The notes under the pieces: model-generated | Database searches by the model: none | What the model was told of the DNA's origin: nothing | Seen by the model: only the letters and a program-made list of their open reading frames with translations | Origin: Prunella strophiata | Lineage: Eukaryota > Chordata > Aves > Passeriformes > Prunellidae | Direction of reading: 5' to 3' | Length of the DNA: 64,000 nt | Assembly: GCA_036583965.1 (NCBI GenBank) | Contig: JAZBQD010000019.1 | Location: forward strand, 2,533,006 to 2,597,005 | Program-made: the position numbers and the translations under genes | In this document: positions 1-10,690 of the stretch, in pieces | How positions within the stretch are numbered: the first letter of the stretch is position 1 | How the letters are laid out: every line of letters begins with the position of its first letter

Positions 1-94
1 AAATAAAGATTCAGTCACTTGTCTGCTGTTTCCTCTTGGTCTGCAAAAGTTAAATAAATAAAAATATATGTAAAAGAATGGATTTGGTACTTAC

Positions 95-3000
95 AGAGGG
101 GCAGGGCTGTACAGCACAGTCTCTCATTCCACAGTGACTGTTGTCCTCCCAAAAGGGACAAGGTTTCTGTAGGTTTACCTGCAAATAACACATCACCCTG
201 TTCAAGTATCCCATCTCCCCTGTGCAGCCAAGCCAACCTCCCACTCCCCAGTTTTCCAAGAGAAATCCAAGTTCTGCACTTGTTTGTTCCCACAGCAGCA
301 ACTCCTTGGTGACCCAGATTGATAACATCACTCCCAGCCTTGTTATCAGCACAGATCTTCCTTTTAATCCTTGCCTGGATCTTTCTGCTGGGGCTTTCCC
401 ACACAGACATTTCCATAATTCCAGAATGTTCTGAGAGTCAGAGCTCCCTCTGCTCTGGAGCCAGGCTGGGAGAGCTGGGGGTGCTCACCTGGAGAGGAGA
501 AGGCTCCAGGGAGAGCTCAGAGCCTGAAGGGGCTCCAGGAGAGCTGCAGAGGGACTGGGGACAAGGGATGGAGGGACAGGACCCAGGGAATGGCTCCCAC
601 TGCCAGAGGGATGGGAGATTGGGAATTGGGAATTCCTGGCTGGGCTGGGATTGCCAGGGCAGCTGTGGCTGCCCCTGGATCCCTGGCAGTGCCCAAGGCC
701 AGGCTGGACATGGATTGGAGCAGCCTGGGATGGTGGAAGTTGTCCCTGCCTATGGCAGGGGTGGGACTGGATGAAACCATTCTGGAATTTCAGGATTCTA
801 CATTCAGACCAATCTCATATTTCTGTTGCAAATCCCCACCCTGGAAAGGGAAAGGACATGAGCTTCTTTAACAAATCTTAATTTTCTCTTCCTTGAGTTG
901 GTATCAAGCATCATTCTTCCAAAACAATTAACATTTAACAAGATTTGGTGGGTTTGGAAGAGTGGGGCATAAAGGGAATCTGACTGAATGGGAGCAGAAT
1001 CCACCTCATGGAATGCAATCCATGGAAAGTCTGGCAGCAACAGCCAGCAATGAACCTGAATGTCTGCAACTAATGCAGGTTTTCCATGTGAAATCCTCTC
1101 ATTATGGATCACTGGTCATCAGCATCTTAAATCACAGCTCACCAAAGGAAGTCCTCTCATTAATGTGTTGCTTAAGAGGGAAAAATGGGTAAGAAAATAT
1201 CTTTGAAATCCTCTTAAAAGTACATTACATCTTATTGAGATTCTCCTCATAACAGAAGGGTCCAACTGACTGAGTGCACCCTTAAAGGATCAGGGTTAAA
1301 ATGCAGGGGTCTGGTTTTAAAAAGATCAGCAATAAATTCACAGGAGATTAAAAAGAAAGCCAGCAGCACACAAATAAATACAATTCTTGTAAGAAAAAAT
1401 GACCTTGTAGTATCTAAAATAGTCACTTTCCAGGAGTTCATTCAGTCTAGGAAAAAGTTTGTAGTTGTTGAAGGCATCAATGGTTTCTACATCACAGGTG
1501 CAGTCATCTAAATAACCAGTAACCTGGGGGAGGAGAAAAACAATAAAATCACAATTAACAACATCAAAAATAAGAAATCAAATATAAACAACTCAGCCAG
1601 GACTTTTTGAAGCCATTCCTGTAGGAGGCAACAATGCCACAAAAAATGCCAGCCCCAAAGAAAGTCCTTGTGGGGAATCAGCACTGGTTTGGTTTGGGCA
1701 GAAGTTGGTGAGAGGGATGGAGGAAAGGCTGGGAGAGCTGGGATTGCTCACCTGGGGAAGAGAAGGCTCCAGGCTGACCCAACTGCAGCCTCCCAGAGCT
1801 GAGAGGGAAGATGGAGAGAGAGGATTCACAGGGATGGAGGGACAGGACCCAGGGAATGGCTCCCAGTGCCAGAGGGCAGGGATGGATGGGAGATTGGGAA
1901 TTGGGAATTCCTGATGTGAGGGTGGGCAGGCCCTGGCACAGGTGCCCAGAGCAGCTGTGGCTGCCCCTGGATCCCTGGCAGTGCCCAAGGCCAGGCTGGA
2001 CAGGGTTTGGAGCAGCCTGGGATGGTGGAAGGATGGAATGGGATGAGCTTTAAGGTCCCTTCCAACCCAAACCACTCCATGATTCTGTGATTCAGCAGTC
2101 CCTCTGCTGGCCTCACAGAGCCATTTGGCACAAAGACATCTGTTCTGCATCTGATGGATTCTTCTTGCATCATCCTGAACAACTCAACACTTGTGCAAGC
2201 ACTGAAGAAAAAAAAAATACCAAAAAAAAACAAGAAAGAAAGAAGTAGTACAGATTCAGCTGTGGTTTCCTGACACATCCTTTACTGGCAGATGCAAAGT
2301 TGCTCAACACAGAAGTAATTTTGCTTCCCCCACACCCCCAGTGAGTCCTTGAGGAAATCAGAGAATCCTGGAATCATTCAGGCTGGGAAAGATCACTGAG
2401 TTCAACAACTCCCCCAGCACTGACCATGTCCCCAAGTGCCACATCCACAGAGCTTTTCAATCCCTCCAGGGATGGGGACTCCACCACTGCCCTGGGCAGC
2501 TGTGCCAGGGCTGGACAACCCTTTCCAGGAAGGAGTTTTCCCTAATTTCCAATTTAAACCCCCTCTGTTACAGCCTAAGGCTGTTTCCTCTCTTCCTGTC
2601 CCTATTCCCTGGGAGCAGAGCCTGGCTGTCCCCTCCTGGCAGGAGCTGTGCAGAGCCACAAGGTCCCCCCTGATCCCCCTTTGCTCCAGGCTGAGCCCCT
2701 TCCCAGCTCCTCACAATTCAGCAAGAGCCACACAACTGAAATAAAATTATATTTACCAGCATGGAAATGGAGCTGAGAGGAGGATGGCAGAAATGGAGCA
2801 CAGTCACATGAAATGGGGAGGTGGGGGAAAAAATAGCCAGAATTCCCCACCCCACTGGAACAGCTCTGGTTTGTTGAGGCAGCAGGATTTGGAGGCTCAC
2901 TCATATTTCAAGTGTTTACACTGAAGCTCAGTGTGTCACCCTTTTACTGAATTCTGCCCTGCATTTTGCACAGTAATGAAGATTAACAGTGATTTAAGAC

Positions 3001-6000
3001 TTCCACTAACCTGAATCACCCTTGTAAAAACAAACAGTAGCAATTTGCTAATCCAGTTACCCAATTTAAAGCCATTTCACATTTATATATACATTAAAAA
3101 AAAACCAAAAAACACATCAAAACAAGGAACCACAGCAAGCCACCAACCAACCACATTTTTATTTCCTGGAATCTTGGCATCCTTCAAGGCAGGAAGCTTA
3201 AAGGTTGGGTCTAAAAGTGACCTACAAAAAGATGTGGGGACAATCTTCAGCTACTGTCTGTATCCACCCTGACAAAGATGTCACTCCAAAGGAATATTCC
3301 CATAAAATGGGAACACTGGAGCTCCCACCAACCCTCACTGGAAGCACCATTTGGGCCAGGTCTGGTTTTGCCATGTCTGGTGACCAATTCCACCCAGAAC
3401 CAACCTCACCCTGAATATAATCCAGAGATGCAAAACTAACATCACTTTTTTTCTTGTCAAGCCAAAAGAGATGACAGTAGCTCACGTGGACTTAATTTTA
3501 TTTGGTTTGCACACCCTGCAGGGCAATGAAATCATTCAGTTTGCAGGCTGAACACTGCATGGAACTACAGACAAGACAGATTTTTTACTGAAATTACATG
3601 AGTTATACTCTGAAATATTGAGCTTGGGGCTTCAGCTGCAATCCTGTAATCTAACTTTGTCTTCTTGTAGGAAAATATGTCAGAAAACAGAACAACAGTG
3701 CAAGAGGAGCTGGAAATAAACGCAGGAAGGTGGATAATATGTGTTAATGTAATAATAATGTAATGTAATGAAGGTGGATAATATGTGTGGATAATATCAC
3801 TGTGCTACTTTTTCCACCAGGAGCTGTTGTCTGTGCTTCACCCCACCAGGGAAGCACTGCAGATGATCCCAAAATCCTTAGGAGTGGATGGGGGTTGAGC
3901 TTTGGAGCTCTCCAAATACCAATTTATTGGTGAGATCCCAAAATCCTTAGGAGTGGATGGGGGTTGAGCTTTGGAGCTCTCCAAATACCAATTTATTGGT
4001 GGGATCAGCCTCAGGGTCACCCTGAACACACCTGTGGGGGCAAGGGGCAAAGGCAAAGCTGCTGGGAAACTCCACATCTGCTCAATCTTTCTTCCTCCAA
4101 GGATTTCAGCTGGAATGGGTAAAAATGGGCATTTTCCCCAGGCTGTGTGTGCCCTACACACAGAGGAGCACAGAAGGGAAGCAAGAACATCCAGAGCTGA
4201 GGCTCCCCAGAGCCCAGGGGAAAGTCCCAGCAAACAGCTTTAAGCTCAGCCACTTTAAGACTCAGGGAAGTGGCAGTGCCAGATCATTTGGGAGGATCTG
4301 TCTTAGTTTCAGAGGTTCCTTCTTGCTCCATGACCAGCCCAGAACCTGACTCAGGGAAGTGGCAGTGCCAGATCATTTGGGAGGATTTGTCTTCGTTTCA
4401 GAGGTTCCCTCTTGCCCCATGACCCCCCAAGAACCCATTTTTCAGCCCTCACTTGGTTTGGGACTTCACCTCCTGCTGCCAGAGCAGCTGAGCTCTGTAT
4501 CAAACCTGCCCTCCAGTGGGTGGCACCTTAAAACACTTCCTCCCACCCCACAAACAAAATATTTACCCTCACCCTCAGGCTGTGCCAAGGAGAACAGCTG
4601 TCTGAGACAAACCAGGGATGCACCCAGTGCCCAAGAGGTGCCATGAGCTCGCTGGCACCGTGAATCACCCAGCTGAGGGGTTCTGCTCCACCTGGCCTGG
4701 GTGTGAGAAGCTGGCAGGAGGCTGAGGGCAGGGCTGGGAGCAGATGCAAGGGAGCTGCCAGGATGGAGCAGCAGGAGCAGGCTCTGGGTGCTGAGTAAGC
4801 TCCAGGGTGATGTGCTCAATCCCAAAATCCAACCTCCACCTCCTGTGCTGGGAACACCAACAGCAGGCACTGTGCAACCCCTGGGCTTGGCCTCTGCTTC
4901 AGCCTCCTTCCCCCCTCCAGGCTGCTCTTCCCACCTCTCTCTGCTGCCCTGAGTCTCACAGGAACATCCCCTGAGCAGTGGATTTTGGGATTTCTTCTTG
5001 CTGTGTCCCACCCACAGCCAGGCAGGAAAAGAGGAGAACTTTTCCTGCATCTCCCACTAGAGCCAGGGCACAGGGAAGGGAATGCCACAGAGGCTGAGGG
5101 CTTTGGGTTTACCCTGTACCAACTCCCCTGGCACTGCCTGCTCCTCTGGACAAGCCCCAGGCTGGTGGTGAGCAGATTCCTTCCCTGCTCCCCCAGCAGA
5201 AGTTTCCTGGCACAAAGGAGTTGCACTTCCATGATCCTTGTGTATTGGTTTTTTTGGGTGTGGATTGAAGGTATTTGAGATGGTAGTTTGTGTCTGGACT
5301 TAAGTGTTTACTATTTTTTATTAGTGAAATAGTTTTATAACTATGAGTTTGGTAGCTTTTTATTAGTAAGTCTAAAATGGTTAACAATTTTTTGTTATAA
5401 GGTCTTTTAAGACTAAACTATCTAATTAAGAACTAACACTTAGATTATTTTTCCTTTTACCTCAGTAACTGATCTCAGAGTCTGCAATGCACACTTTTCT
5501 GTTTAAATACAAAATATCACCTAAACTTATGAAGAAGGAAGAAGAAGTATGAAGAAGAAACTTAGGACAACATCTTGTGTACTTATCTTGCTTTCATCTA
5601 CAATATACTAAAAATCCCAAAACCTAAATTTCTCACCTAAGTGATACATTTATACTACTCTCCATAACCTATTTCACATTTTTGTGGATTTTAGTTTATC
5701 TTGAAGTCTAGGAAACTTTCTGCATGAATGAGGGTTAAAGTCAATGTTCCCCTGGGGGTCAGGATACCTTAGAGTAGACAGAGGAATTCTCCCTGTGCCC
5801 TGGGTTTCCACACTTGTGGGTCCCTTCCAAGTCAGGATTCTATGAAATTATTTCCCCTTTCATCCTTGCCATGCACTTGGAGCAAGTTGCTGGCAGCCAG
5901 CTGAGGACATTAATTCCTGCACCTGCCCTGGAAGCATTATCTGCCACTCCAGGTTCTTTATCCCCATCTTCTGCCCAGAAAACAAGAACTAGGTTTTCCA

Positions 6001-9000
6001 GAACTCACACAGCAGTCCAATCTCACGTGGGAGCATCAGGATGGGGATCAAACCACAGGGCCTGAAGGGCTGTCACAGCATCCCAGAATGGTTTGGGTTG
6101 GAAGGGAGCCTAAAGACCATTTAGTTCCACCCCCTGCCATGGCAGAGACACCTTCCACCATCCCAGGGTGCTCCAAACCCTGTCCAGCCTGGCCTTGGGC
6201 ACTGCCAGGGATGCAGGGGCAGCCACAGCTGCTCTGGGCACCCTGTGCCAGGGCCTTACCACCCTCACATCAGGAATTCCCAATTCCCAATCTCCCATCC
6301 ATCCCTGCCCTCTGGCAGTGGGAGCCATTCCCTGTGTCCTGTCCCTCCATCCCCTGTGAATCCTCTCTCTCCATCTCTCCTGTCAGCTCCCTTCAGGTAC
6401 AGAAGGTCACAATTAGGCCACCCTGAAGCCTTCTCTTCTCCAGGCTGAACAATCCCAGCTCTCCCAGCCTTTCCTCACAGCAGAGCTGCTCTGATCATCT
6501 TGGTGGCCTCCTCTGGACTCCCTGCAACAGCTCCATGTCCCTCCTGCCTGCAAGGACCACAGAGCAGGACACACTGTGCCAGGAGGGATCTCAGCAGAGC
6601 AGAGCAGAGGGGCAGAATGTGCCTCCAAAGATCTGCTGCTCTGCACCTGGAAACTCCTCCTGAAGAGAGGAGAAGAGTTCCTCTTTCCCAGAGAAATGGG
6701 AACTGTGCTAGCAATGAATTCCTGCACCTGGAAACTCCTCCTGAAGAGAGAGAAGAGTTCCTCTTTCCCAGAGAAATGGCAACTGTGCTAGCAATGAATT
6801 CCTGCCCTGCAGGCTGCTGAGTGAACAGCAATTCCACAGGAACACAAGGACAGCCTGAAAACCTGCCCAGGTCCCAAGGAGGAAACTCTCCATGGCCAGA
6901 CTCACCCCTAATGACATCCTGCCCACAGAAACATCCCCAAAGGGAACCAGCCCTCTGCCAGACAGGAAACCTGGGCAAAATCCCCATCTCCAAACACCTG
7001 CAGCACATCCTTAATGCAGCTGCATCAGCCTGTAAACAGCAAATGAACAATAATTACCAGGAATATACAGAAGACAGCCATGGCTGACTAAAGCTCTGAT
7101 GCAAACAGGAATATCTGGAGGGGATGATGAGCTGCCTGTAAAGTTTGAGGGGATTTGGATATTGGAATGTTAATAAGAGCTTGGGAAGCAGAAAGCAGTA
7201 TTTGTAGCAACAGATGGATGTCTCTAATAAAAGTCTCAGGGCTGCTTGGTCTCTAAGGAAGGGAGGTAAAATAACAGTGACAAAAAGCAGGTGAGGCATT
7301 GCCCTGGGTGCAGACAGACAGGAGTGCAACACCCATCCCAGAATCCCAGAGCAACACCCATCCCACAATCACAGCCTGCTGAAGTCAGCACTTGGAATAT
7401 TGCTGGAGCAGCACTCCCAAAAGTGGCCCTTGTCACCTGTCCCAGCACAGGCTGGCAGACAAGTCACAGCTCCTCCAGTCACCCACATCAAAGCTTCTTC
7501 ATCTCATGAGACAGCAGGAGATGGGTCACAGGAGGAACCAAGAGCTCTAGCAGGCCTTCAAGGAGCTCAACAAAGGAGGGCAAACCAGATCATTTAAGGC
7601 TGGCCCTATATTTTCTTTGGTGGCAAATAAAAACCACCAGATCAGTTCCTGCACAAGAGGCATCAGCTGATTATTTTTAACCAGAAGATGAGGCAGCCCT
7701 GGGGTGTGATTTAAAAGGTTTGGTGGTTAGAAAGGCTGAGAAATGCTGCCCTACATGGCACCTTTTCCTAAAGGTAATAAAAAATCCTGCCCTAAATATT
7801 TGCAGGGAAAACCAGGCTGCTCCCCAAAATGCAAAGTGTGTTGCAACAACCCAAAAATGCACATAGCACCACACCAGCTCCTGCAGCCCAAGGAAAGAGC
7901 CTGCCAGCCACTGCCATGCCAGAATGCCAGTTCAGTTAGTGGTTACAGCTCCTTATCCCATTCCACACTCCTGACTCAACATTCAGACTTCTCTGCTTAC
8001 AGGAAGTTGCAAGGAAAAACCCTGCAGAGATCCAGAACTGAAATGCATGTTTTTCAATTTTTTATCAGCAGAGCTTTTATTTACCATTTCCACAGAAAGC
8101 TGAAAAGTGTCAAGAGCCACCCCAGAAGGCAAAGCCAAAGCCAAGAGTGTAATTCCATTTGTTTTCTTTCTCTACTCTCAATTCCTGACCCACATTTAAG
8201 GACTAGAAATTTAATACAGCAAGAGTAGCTTTCATAAAAGCTTCCTGTTTTTAAAGGCAACAAAATAAAGGACTAAAGGCATTGTGATATCTTTCCCTCC
8301 CTGACCTTGCAAATGTGCTTATCACAGGAAGTACTCAGGTTGCAAGGGACCTCAAAAAGCATCTTTTGTCACCCCCTGCCATGGCAGGGACACCTTCCAC
8401 TACCCCAGGGTGCTCCAAGCCCTGTCCAACCTGGCCTTGGACACTTTCCAGGGATCCAGGGGCAGCCACTGTGCTCGTGCAAAGTGGTGTCAGAAGGAAC
8501 TGCAGAGTGATCTCTTCCTTAAATCCAGATGCTTGGTACCCAGTTCTCTCATTTCTGTACCTCAACAGAAGCTGCACTGAGTGCACAGACCTGGCACACA
8601 ACAAGAGGAATTAACCCCAGAAGAGTTTTAGGGAGCAGAGCAGCCCAGCTCCCACCTGGGCATGGCAGGGCAGGGTGGCAGGAGCCTGGGCAGCCACGCT
8701 CTGTCCTGGGCAGCAGAGCTGGGAGAGCAGCAAGGCAGGAGAGGGGATGAAGCAGTCCCCCAGGGACAGCAATGATATCCCTGAAACATCCCAGGAGAGA
8801 CACCTGGGTAGCTGGGGAAGAAATGCTCAACAAGTTGGAGCACTCCCCTCTACTGATGGCAGCAGGGAGAGAATACTGTTAAGGTGGCATGGGAGAGAAT
8901 CACAGAGCCCTGGAATGGTTTGGGTTAGGAAGGACTTTAAAGCTCATCCAGTCCCACTCCTGCCATGGCAGGGACACCTTCCACTATCCCAGGCTGCTCC

Positions 9001-9514
9001 AAGCCCTGTCCAGCCTGGCCTTGGGCACTGCCAGGGATCCAGGGGCAGCCACAGCTGCTCTGGGCATTCCATCTCAGCTCACAGAGCACAATTCCTCATT
9101 CCCAATCTCCCACCCATCCCTGCCCTCTGGCACTGGGAGCCATTCCCTGTGTCCTGTCCCTCCATCCCTTGTCCCCAGTCCCTCTCCAGCTCTCCTGGAG
9201 CCCCTTCAGGCCCTGCCAGGGGCTCTGAGCTCTCCCTGGAAGCTTTTCTCCTCCAGCTCTCCCAGCCTTTCCACACAGCAAAGCTCCCGCAGCTCTCGGA
9301 GCATCTCCGAGCCCTCTTTCACTCTCCCCAGCAGCTCCATTCCCTTCCCACGCCGCTCACCCCATTGCTGCCCCCCGCACCCCTCCATCCCCACCGTCCG
9401 GGCAGTGCCCACCTGGCAGAAGCAGCGGCGCTCGGCTCCGCGGGGCAGCGCGGCGGGCAGCGCCAGCAGCAGCAGCAGCGCCCGCAGCAACAGCAGCTCG
9501 ATCCGCGCCGCCAT
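95..9514 (-). CDS. ERO1A: ERO1A, ER oxidoreductin 1 alpha, 5' part (exons 1-3)
   Basis: FAD-dependent thiol oxidase of the ER lumen that reoxidises protein disulfide isomerase and passes electrons to oxygen. Coding exons seen: exon 1 9413-9514 (34 codons), exon 2 1404-1523 (40 codons), exon 3 95-178 (28 codons). All junctions are GT-AG and phase 0. Residues 1-24 form a leucine-rich signal peptide ([14 protein letters not shown]...). Then come the conserved CFC motif (about 31-33), CTC in exon 2, and in exon 3 PCPFW followed by DCAVQPC, whose cysteines 95 and 100 correspond to the shuttle disulfide (C94-C99 in human). The catalytic CxxCxxC core and FAD-binding helices lie beyond position 1, so the gene is cut by the window edge and not broken. 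The start is the only Met giving a signal peptide in frame with CFC. Paralogue ERO1B is less likely because the neighbours match the ERO1A locus. Confidence 0.95.
179..1403 (-). other. ERO1A: ERO1A intron 2
   Basis: Intron of 1,225 bp between exons 2 and 3, with GT at 1402-1403 and AG at 179-180 on the minus strand. It holds one CR1 fragment (about 460-795). No other gene-like content seen. Confidence 0.9.
460..795 (+). repeat. CR1 LINE 3' fragment
   Basis: Typical avian CR1 3' region: a 'ctgggagagctggg' block, then 'gcagctgtggctgcccctgg', then a degraded end near 'gaaaccattctgg'. In ERO1A intron 2, antisense to the gene. Confidence 0.85.
1700..2095 (+). repeat. CR1 LINE 3' fragment
   Basis: Ends with 'cttccaacccaaaccactcc' followed by 'atgattctgtgattc', the octamer-repeat end that marks CR1 3' termini. 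Antisense to ERO1A in intron 1. Confidence 0.9.
2355..2725 (-). repeat. CR1 LINE 3' fragment, second subfamily
   Basis: Begins with 'aatcctggaatcattcaggc' and continues through 'ccacatccacagagcttttc' and 'gagctgtgcagagccacaag'. These blocks recur at 14.4, 24.6 and 46.2 kb and define a CR1 subfamily distinct from the commoner one here. Confidence 0.85.
3865..4002. repeat. Tandem duplication, two 69-bp units
   Basis: The block starting 'gatcccaaaatccttaggag' occurs at 3865 and again at 3934, nearly identical. A recent local duplication within ERO1A intron 1. Confidence 0.9.
4259..4436. repeat. Tandem duplication, two 89-bp units
   Basis: The block 'ctcagggaagtggcagtgcc' at 4261 recurs at 4350 with a few substitutions. 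A second local duplication about 300 bp from the 69-bp one. Confidence 0.9.
5230..5800. other. AT-rich unassigned segment, possible old LTR element
   Basis: Base composition changes sharply to AT-rich between GC-richer flanks. No coding potential and no CR1 signature. It resembles decayed LTR-type DNA, but I see no paired ends or target duplication, so the assignment is open. Confidence 0.3.
6078..6850 (-). repeat. Long CR1 LINE fragment with internal 80-bp tandem repeat
   Basis: On the plus strand it starts with the reversed CR1 end ('cccagaatggtttgggttgg') and runs through all the 3' blocks, then two copies of an 80-bp unit (about 6641-6800, 'gcaatgaatt' at 6711 and 6791). A sister copy in the opposite orientation lies at 12.7-13.8 kb with five units. 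This copy is sense relative to ERO1A. Confidence 0.9.
6641..6800 (-). repeat. 80-bp minisatellite, two units, inside CR1
   Basis: Two near-identical 80-bp units with exact spacing of 80. On the minus strand each contains a pyrimidine run ending in TTCAG, which resembles a splice acceptor in the sense direction of ERO1A. Confidence 0.9.
8325..8480 (-). repeat. CR1 LINE 3' fragment
   Basis: Blocks 'ccctgccatggcagggacac' and 'gggtgctccaagccctgtcc' in reversed CR1 order. Short and 5'-truncated. Confidence 0.8.
8897..9290 (-). repeat. CR1 LINE 3' fragment next to the ERO1A CpG island
   Basis: Starts 'aatcacagagccctggaatgg' and ends with 'agctctcccagcctttcc'. It stops about 120 bp from ERO1A exon 1 inside intron 1, sense to the gene. 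Confidence 0.88.
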
Positions 9515-9529
9515 GGCCGCGCTCCGGGC

Positions 9530-9690
9530 CCGGCCCGGCCCCGGCAGCCCCGCCCGGCCACGGCCACGGAGCGAGCGGGGACACGACCCGGCCCCGGCAG
9601 CCCCGCCCGGCCCCGGCAGCCCCGCCCGGCCACGGCCACGGAGCGAGCGGGACCACCGACCCGGCCCCGGCAGCCCCGCCCGGCCCGGCC
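9530..9690. repeat. GC-rich imperfect tandem repeat, about 2.5 units
   Basis: Blocks 'ggccccggcagccccgcccg' and 'ccacggccacggagcgagcg' repeat just upstream of the ERO1A start codon, within the likely 5' UTR. Confidence 0.8.
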
Positions 9691-9695
9691 ACGCG

Positions 9696-9893
9696 CGGAG
9701 CCGCACGGAGCCGCACGAGCCGCACGGAGCCGCACGGAAGCCGCACGGAGCCGCACGGAGCCGCACGGAGCGCGGAGCCGCACGGAGCCGCACGGAGCCG
9801 CACGGAGCCGCACGGAGCCGCACGGAAGCCGCACGGAGCCGCACGAGCCGCACGGAGCCGCACGGAGCCGCACGGAGCCGCACGGAGCGCGGA
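9696..9893. repeat. Decamer minisatellite (gagccgcacg)n
   Basis: About 18-19 copies of a 10-bp unit 'gagccgcacg' with a few one-base length variants ('ggaagccgcacg', 'acgagccgcacg'). It lies about 180-380 bp upstream of the ERO1A ATG, in the promoter or 5' UTR. Long open frames across it come from the lack of A/T and are not genes. Confidence 0.95.
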
Positions 9894-9918
9894 CACGGCC
9901 CGGGGCGGCGCCGGGCGG

Positions 9919-9928
9919 GCTGAGTCAC
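9919..9928 (-). promoter_or_regulatory. Possible antioxidant/Maf response element
   Basis: On the minus strand this reads GTGACTCAGC, which fits the RTGACnnnGC core bound by NRF1/NRF2-Maf, and also contains an AP-1 TGACTCA. It is about 405 bp upstream of the ERO1A ATG. Match by eye only. Confidence 0.3.
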
Positions 9929-10137
9929 CGGGACTGCACACAGAACAGCGCCGGTGTGCCGAGCTGACACGACAGCACGAGGCCGGGGCGGACGGAGGGG
10001 CGGACGGAGGAAGGGGGGGCGGAGGCGGAGGCCGGGACAAACGTGGAGGCGGGGGGGGGGGGAGGGGCGGGGGAAGGGGGGGCGAGGACAGGGGGGAAGG
10101 CACGCGGGAAAACCAGAAGCGGAAGGACGGGGAAGTA

Positions 10138-10510
10138 CAGAGAAGAGAAGAGAAGAGAAGAGAAGAGAAGAGAAGAGAAGAGAAGAGAAGAGAAGAGAAG
10201 AGAAGAGAAGAGAAGAGAAGAGAAGAGAAGAGAAGAGGAATGAAGAGAGGACAGGAGAGGACAGGAGAGGACAGGAGAGGAAGGTAGATGACAGGAGAGG
10301 AAAGGGGGAACCAGGAGAGGAGAGATGACGGGAGGGGAAAAGGACAGGGCATGAGGGTGAGCGGACAAGATAGGAGAAGAGAGAAGAAGAGAAGATAGAG
10401 AAGGAGAGGGGAGCGGAGAGAGGGAGAGGGAGAGAGAGGAGAGGAGAGGGACACGGAGAGAGAATGAAGGAGAGAACAGAGGGGAGGGAGGAGAGCGAAG
10501 AGAAGAAGGG
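10138..10510 (+). repeat. Homopurine tract with (AAGAG)n microsatellite
   Basis: About 19-20 perfect pentamers 'agaag' at 10141-10237, then diverged 'ggacaggaga' decamers (10248-10285) and further almost pure A/G sequence to about 10510. Purine-pyrimidine asymmetric DNA of this kind can form triplex structures. Located upstream of the ERO1A promoter. Confidence 0.95.
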
Positions 10511-10539
10511 CGAATGAATGACACTTATTTTACTATGTG

Positions 10540-10690
10540 ATATATACATTATATTACATTATATTACATTATATTACATTATATTATATCTAATATAGGT
10601 ATATTAATTATATGTATATTATATATATTATATTATATTATATTATATTATATTATATTATATTATATTATATTACATTATATTACATTG
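10540..10690. repeat. AT-rich (ATTAT/ATTAC)n satellite
   Basis: Runs of 'tattacatta' and 'tattatatta' pentamer/decamer repeats directly after the purine tract. No coding content. Confidence 0.92.

Larger units (their letters stand above)
1524..9412 (-). other. ERO1A: ERO1A intron 1
   Basis: Intron of 7,889 bp. Contents: CR1 fragments at about 1700-2095, 2355-2725, 6078-6850, 8325-8480 and 8897-9290; two local tandem duplications (3865-4002, 4259-4436); an AT-rich stretch at 5230-5800; otherwise unique sequence. I see no further exon. Confidence 0.85.
9400..9960 (-). promoter_or_regulatory. ERO1A: ERO1A CpG-island promoter and 5' UTR
   Basis: Very GC- and CpG-rich DNA around and upstream of the ERO1A ATG (9514). 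It contains imperfect 45-60-bp GC repeats (9530-9690), the decamer minisatellite (9696-9893), one RCGTG core on the minus strand at 9690-9694 and an ARE/MARE-like site at 9919-9928. Mammalian ERO1A is hypoxia-induced, so the RCGTG core is of interest, but a single core is weak evidence. The transcription start cannot be placed from sequence. Confidence 0.7.

Noticed and set aside
15..416. Possible further ERO1A exon between 1 and 94
   Set aside because: The minus-strand frame past the exon 3 donor shows no resemblance to the expected next ERO1A segment and has a clear GT donor before it. Treated as intron.
8675..9967. Long plus-strand open frame rich in Arg, Thr, Glu, Pro and His
   Set aside because: It runs from CR1 through the GC decamer array. 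The repetitive peptide is the translation of the minisatellite. Low stop density comes from high GC; there is no domain and no splice support.
9206..10549. Minus-strand open frame of over 400 codons with Ser/Leu/Phe and Arg/Ala/Pro repeats
   Set aside because: It spans the purine tract and decamer repeat upstream of ERO1A. Only its last part (from [10 protein letters not shown]) is real coding sequence.
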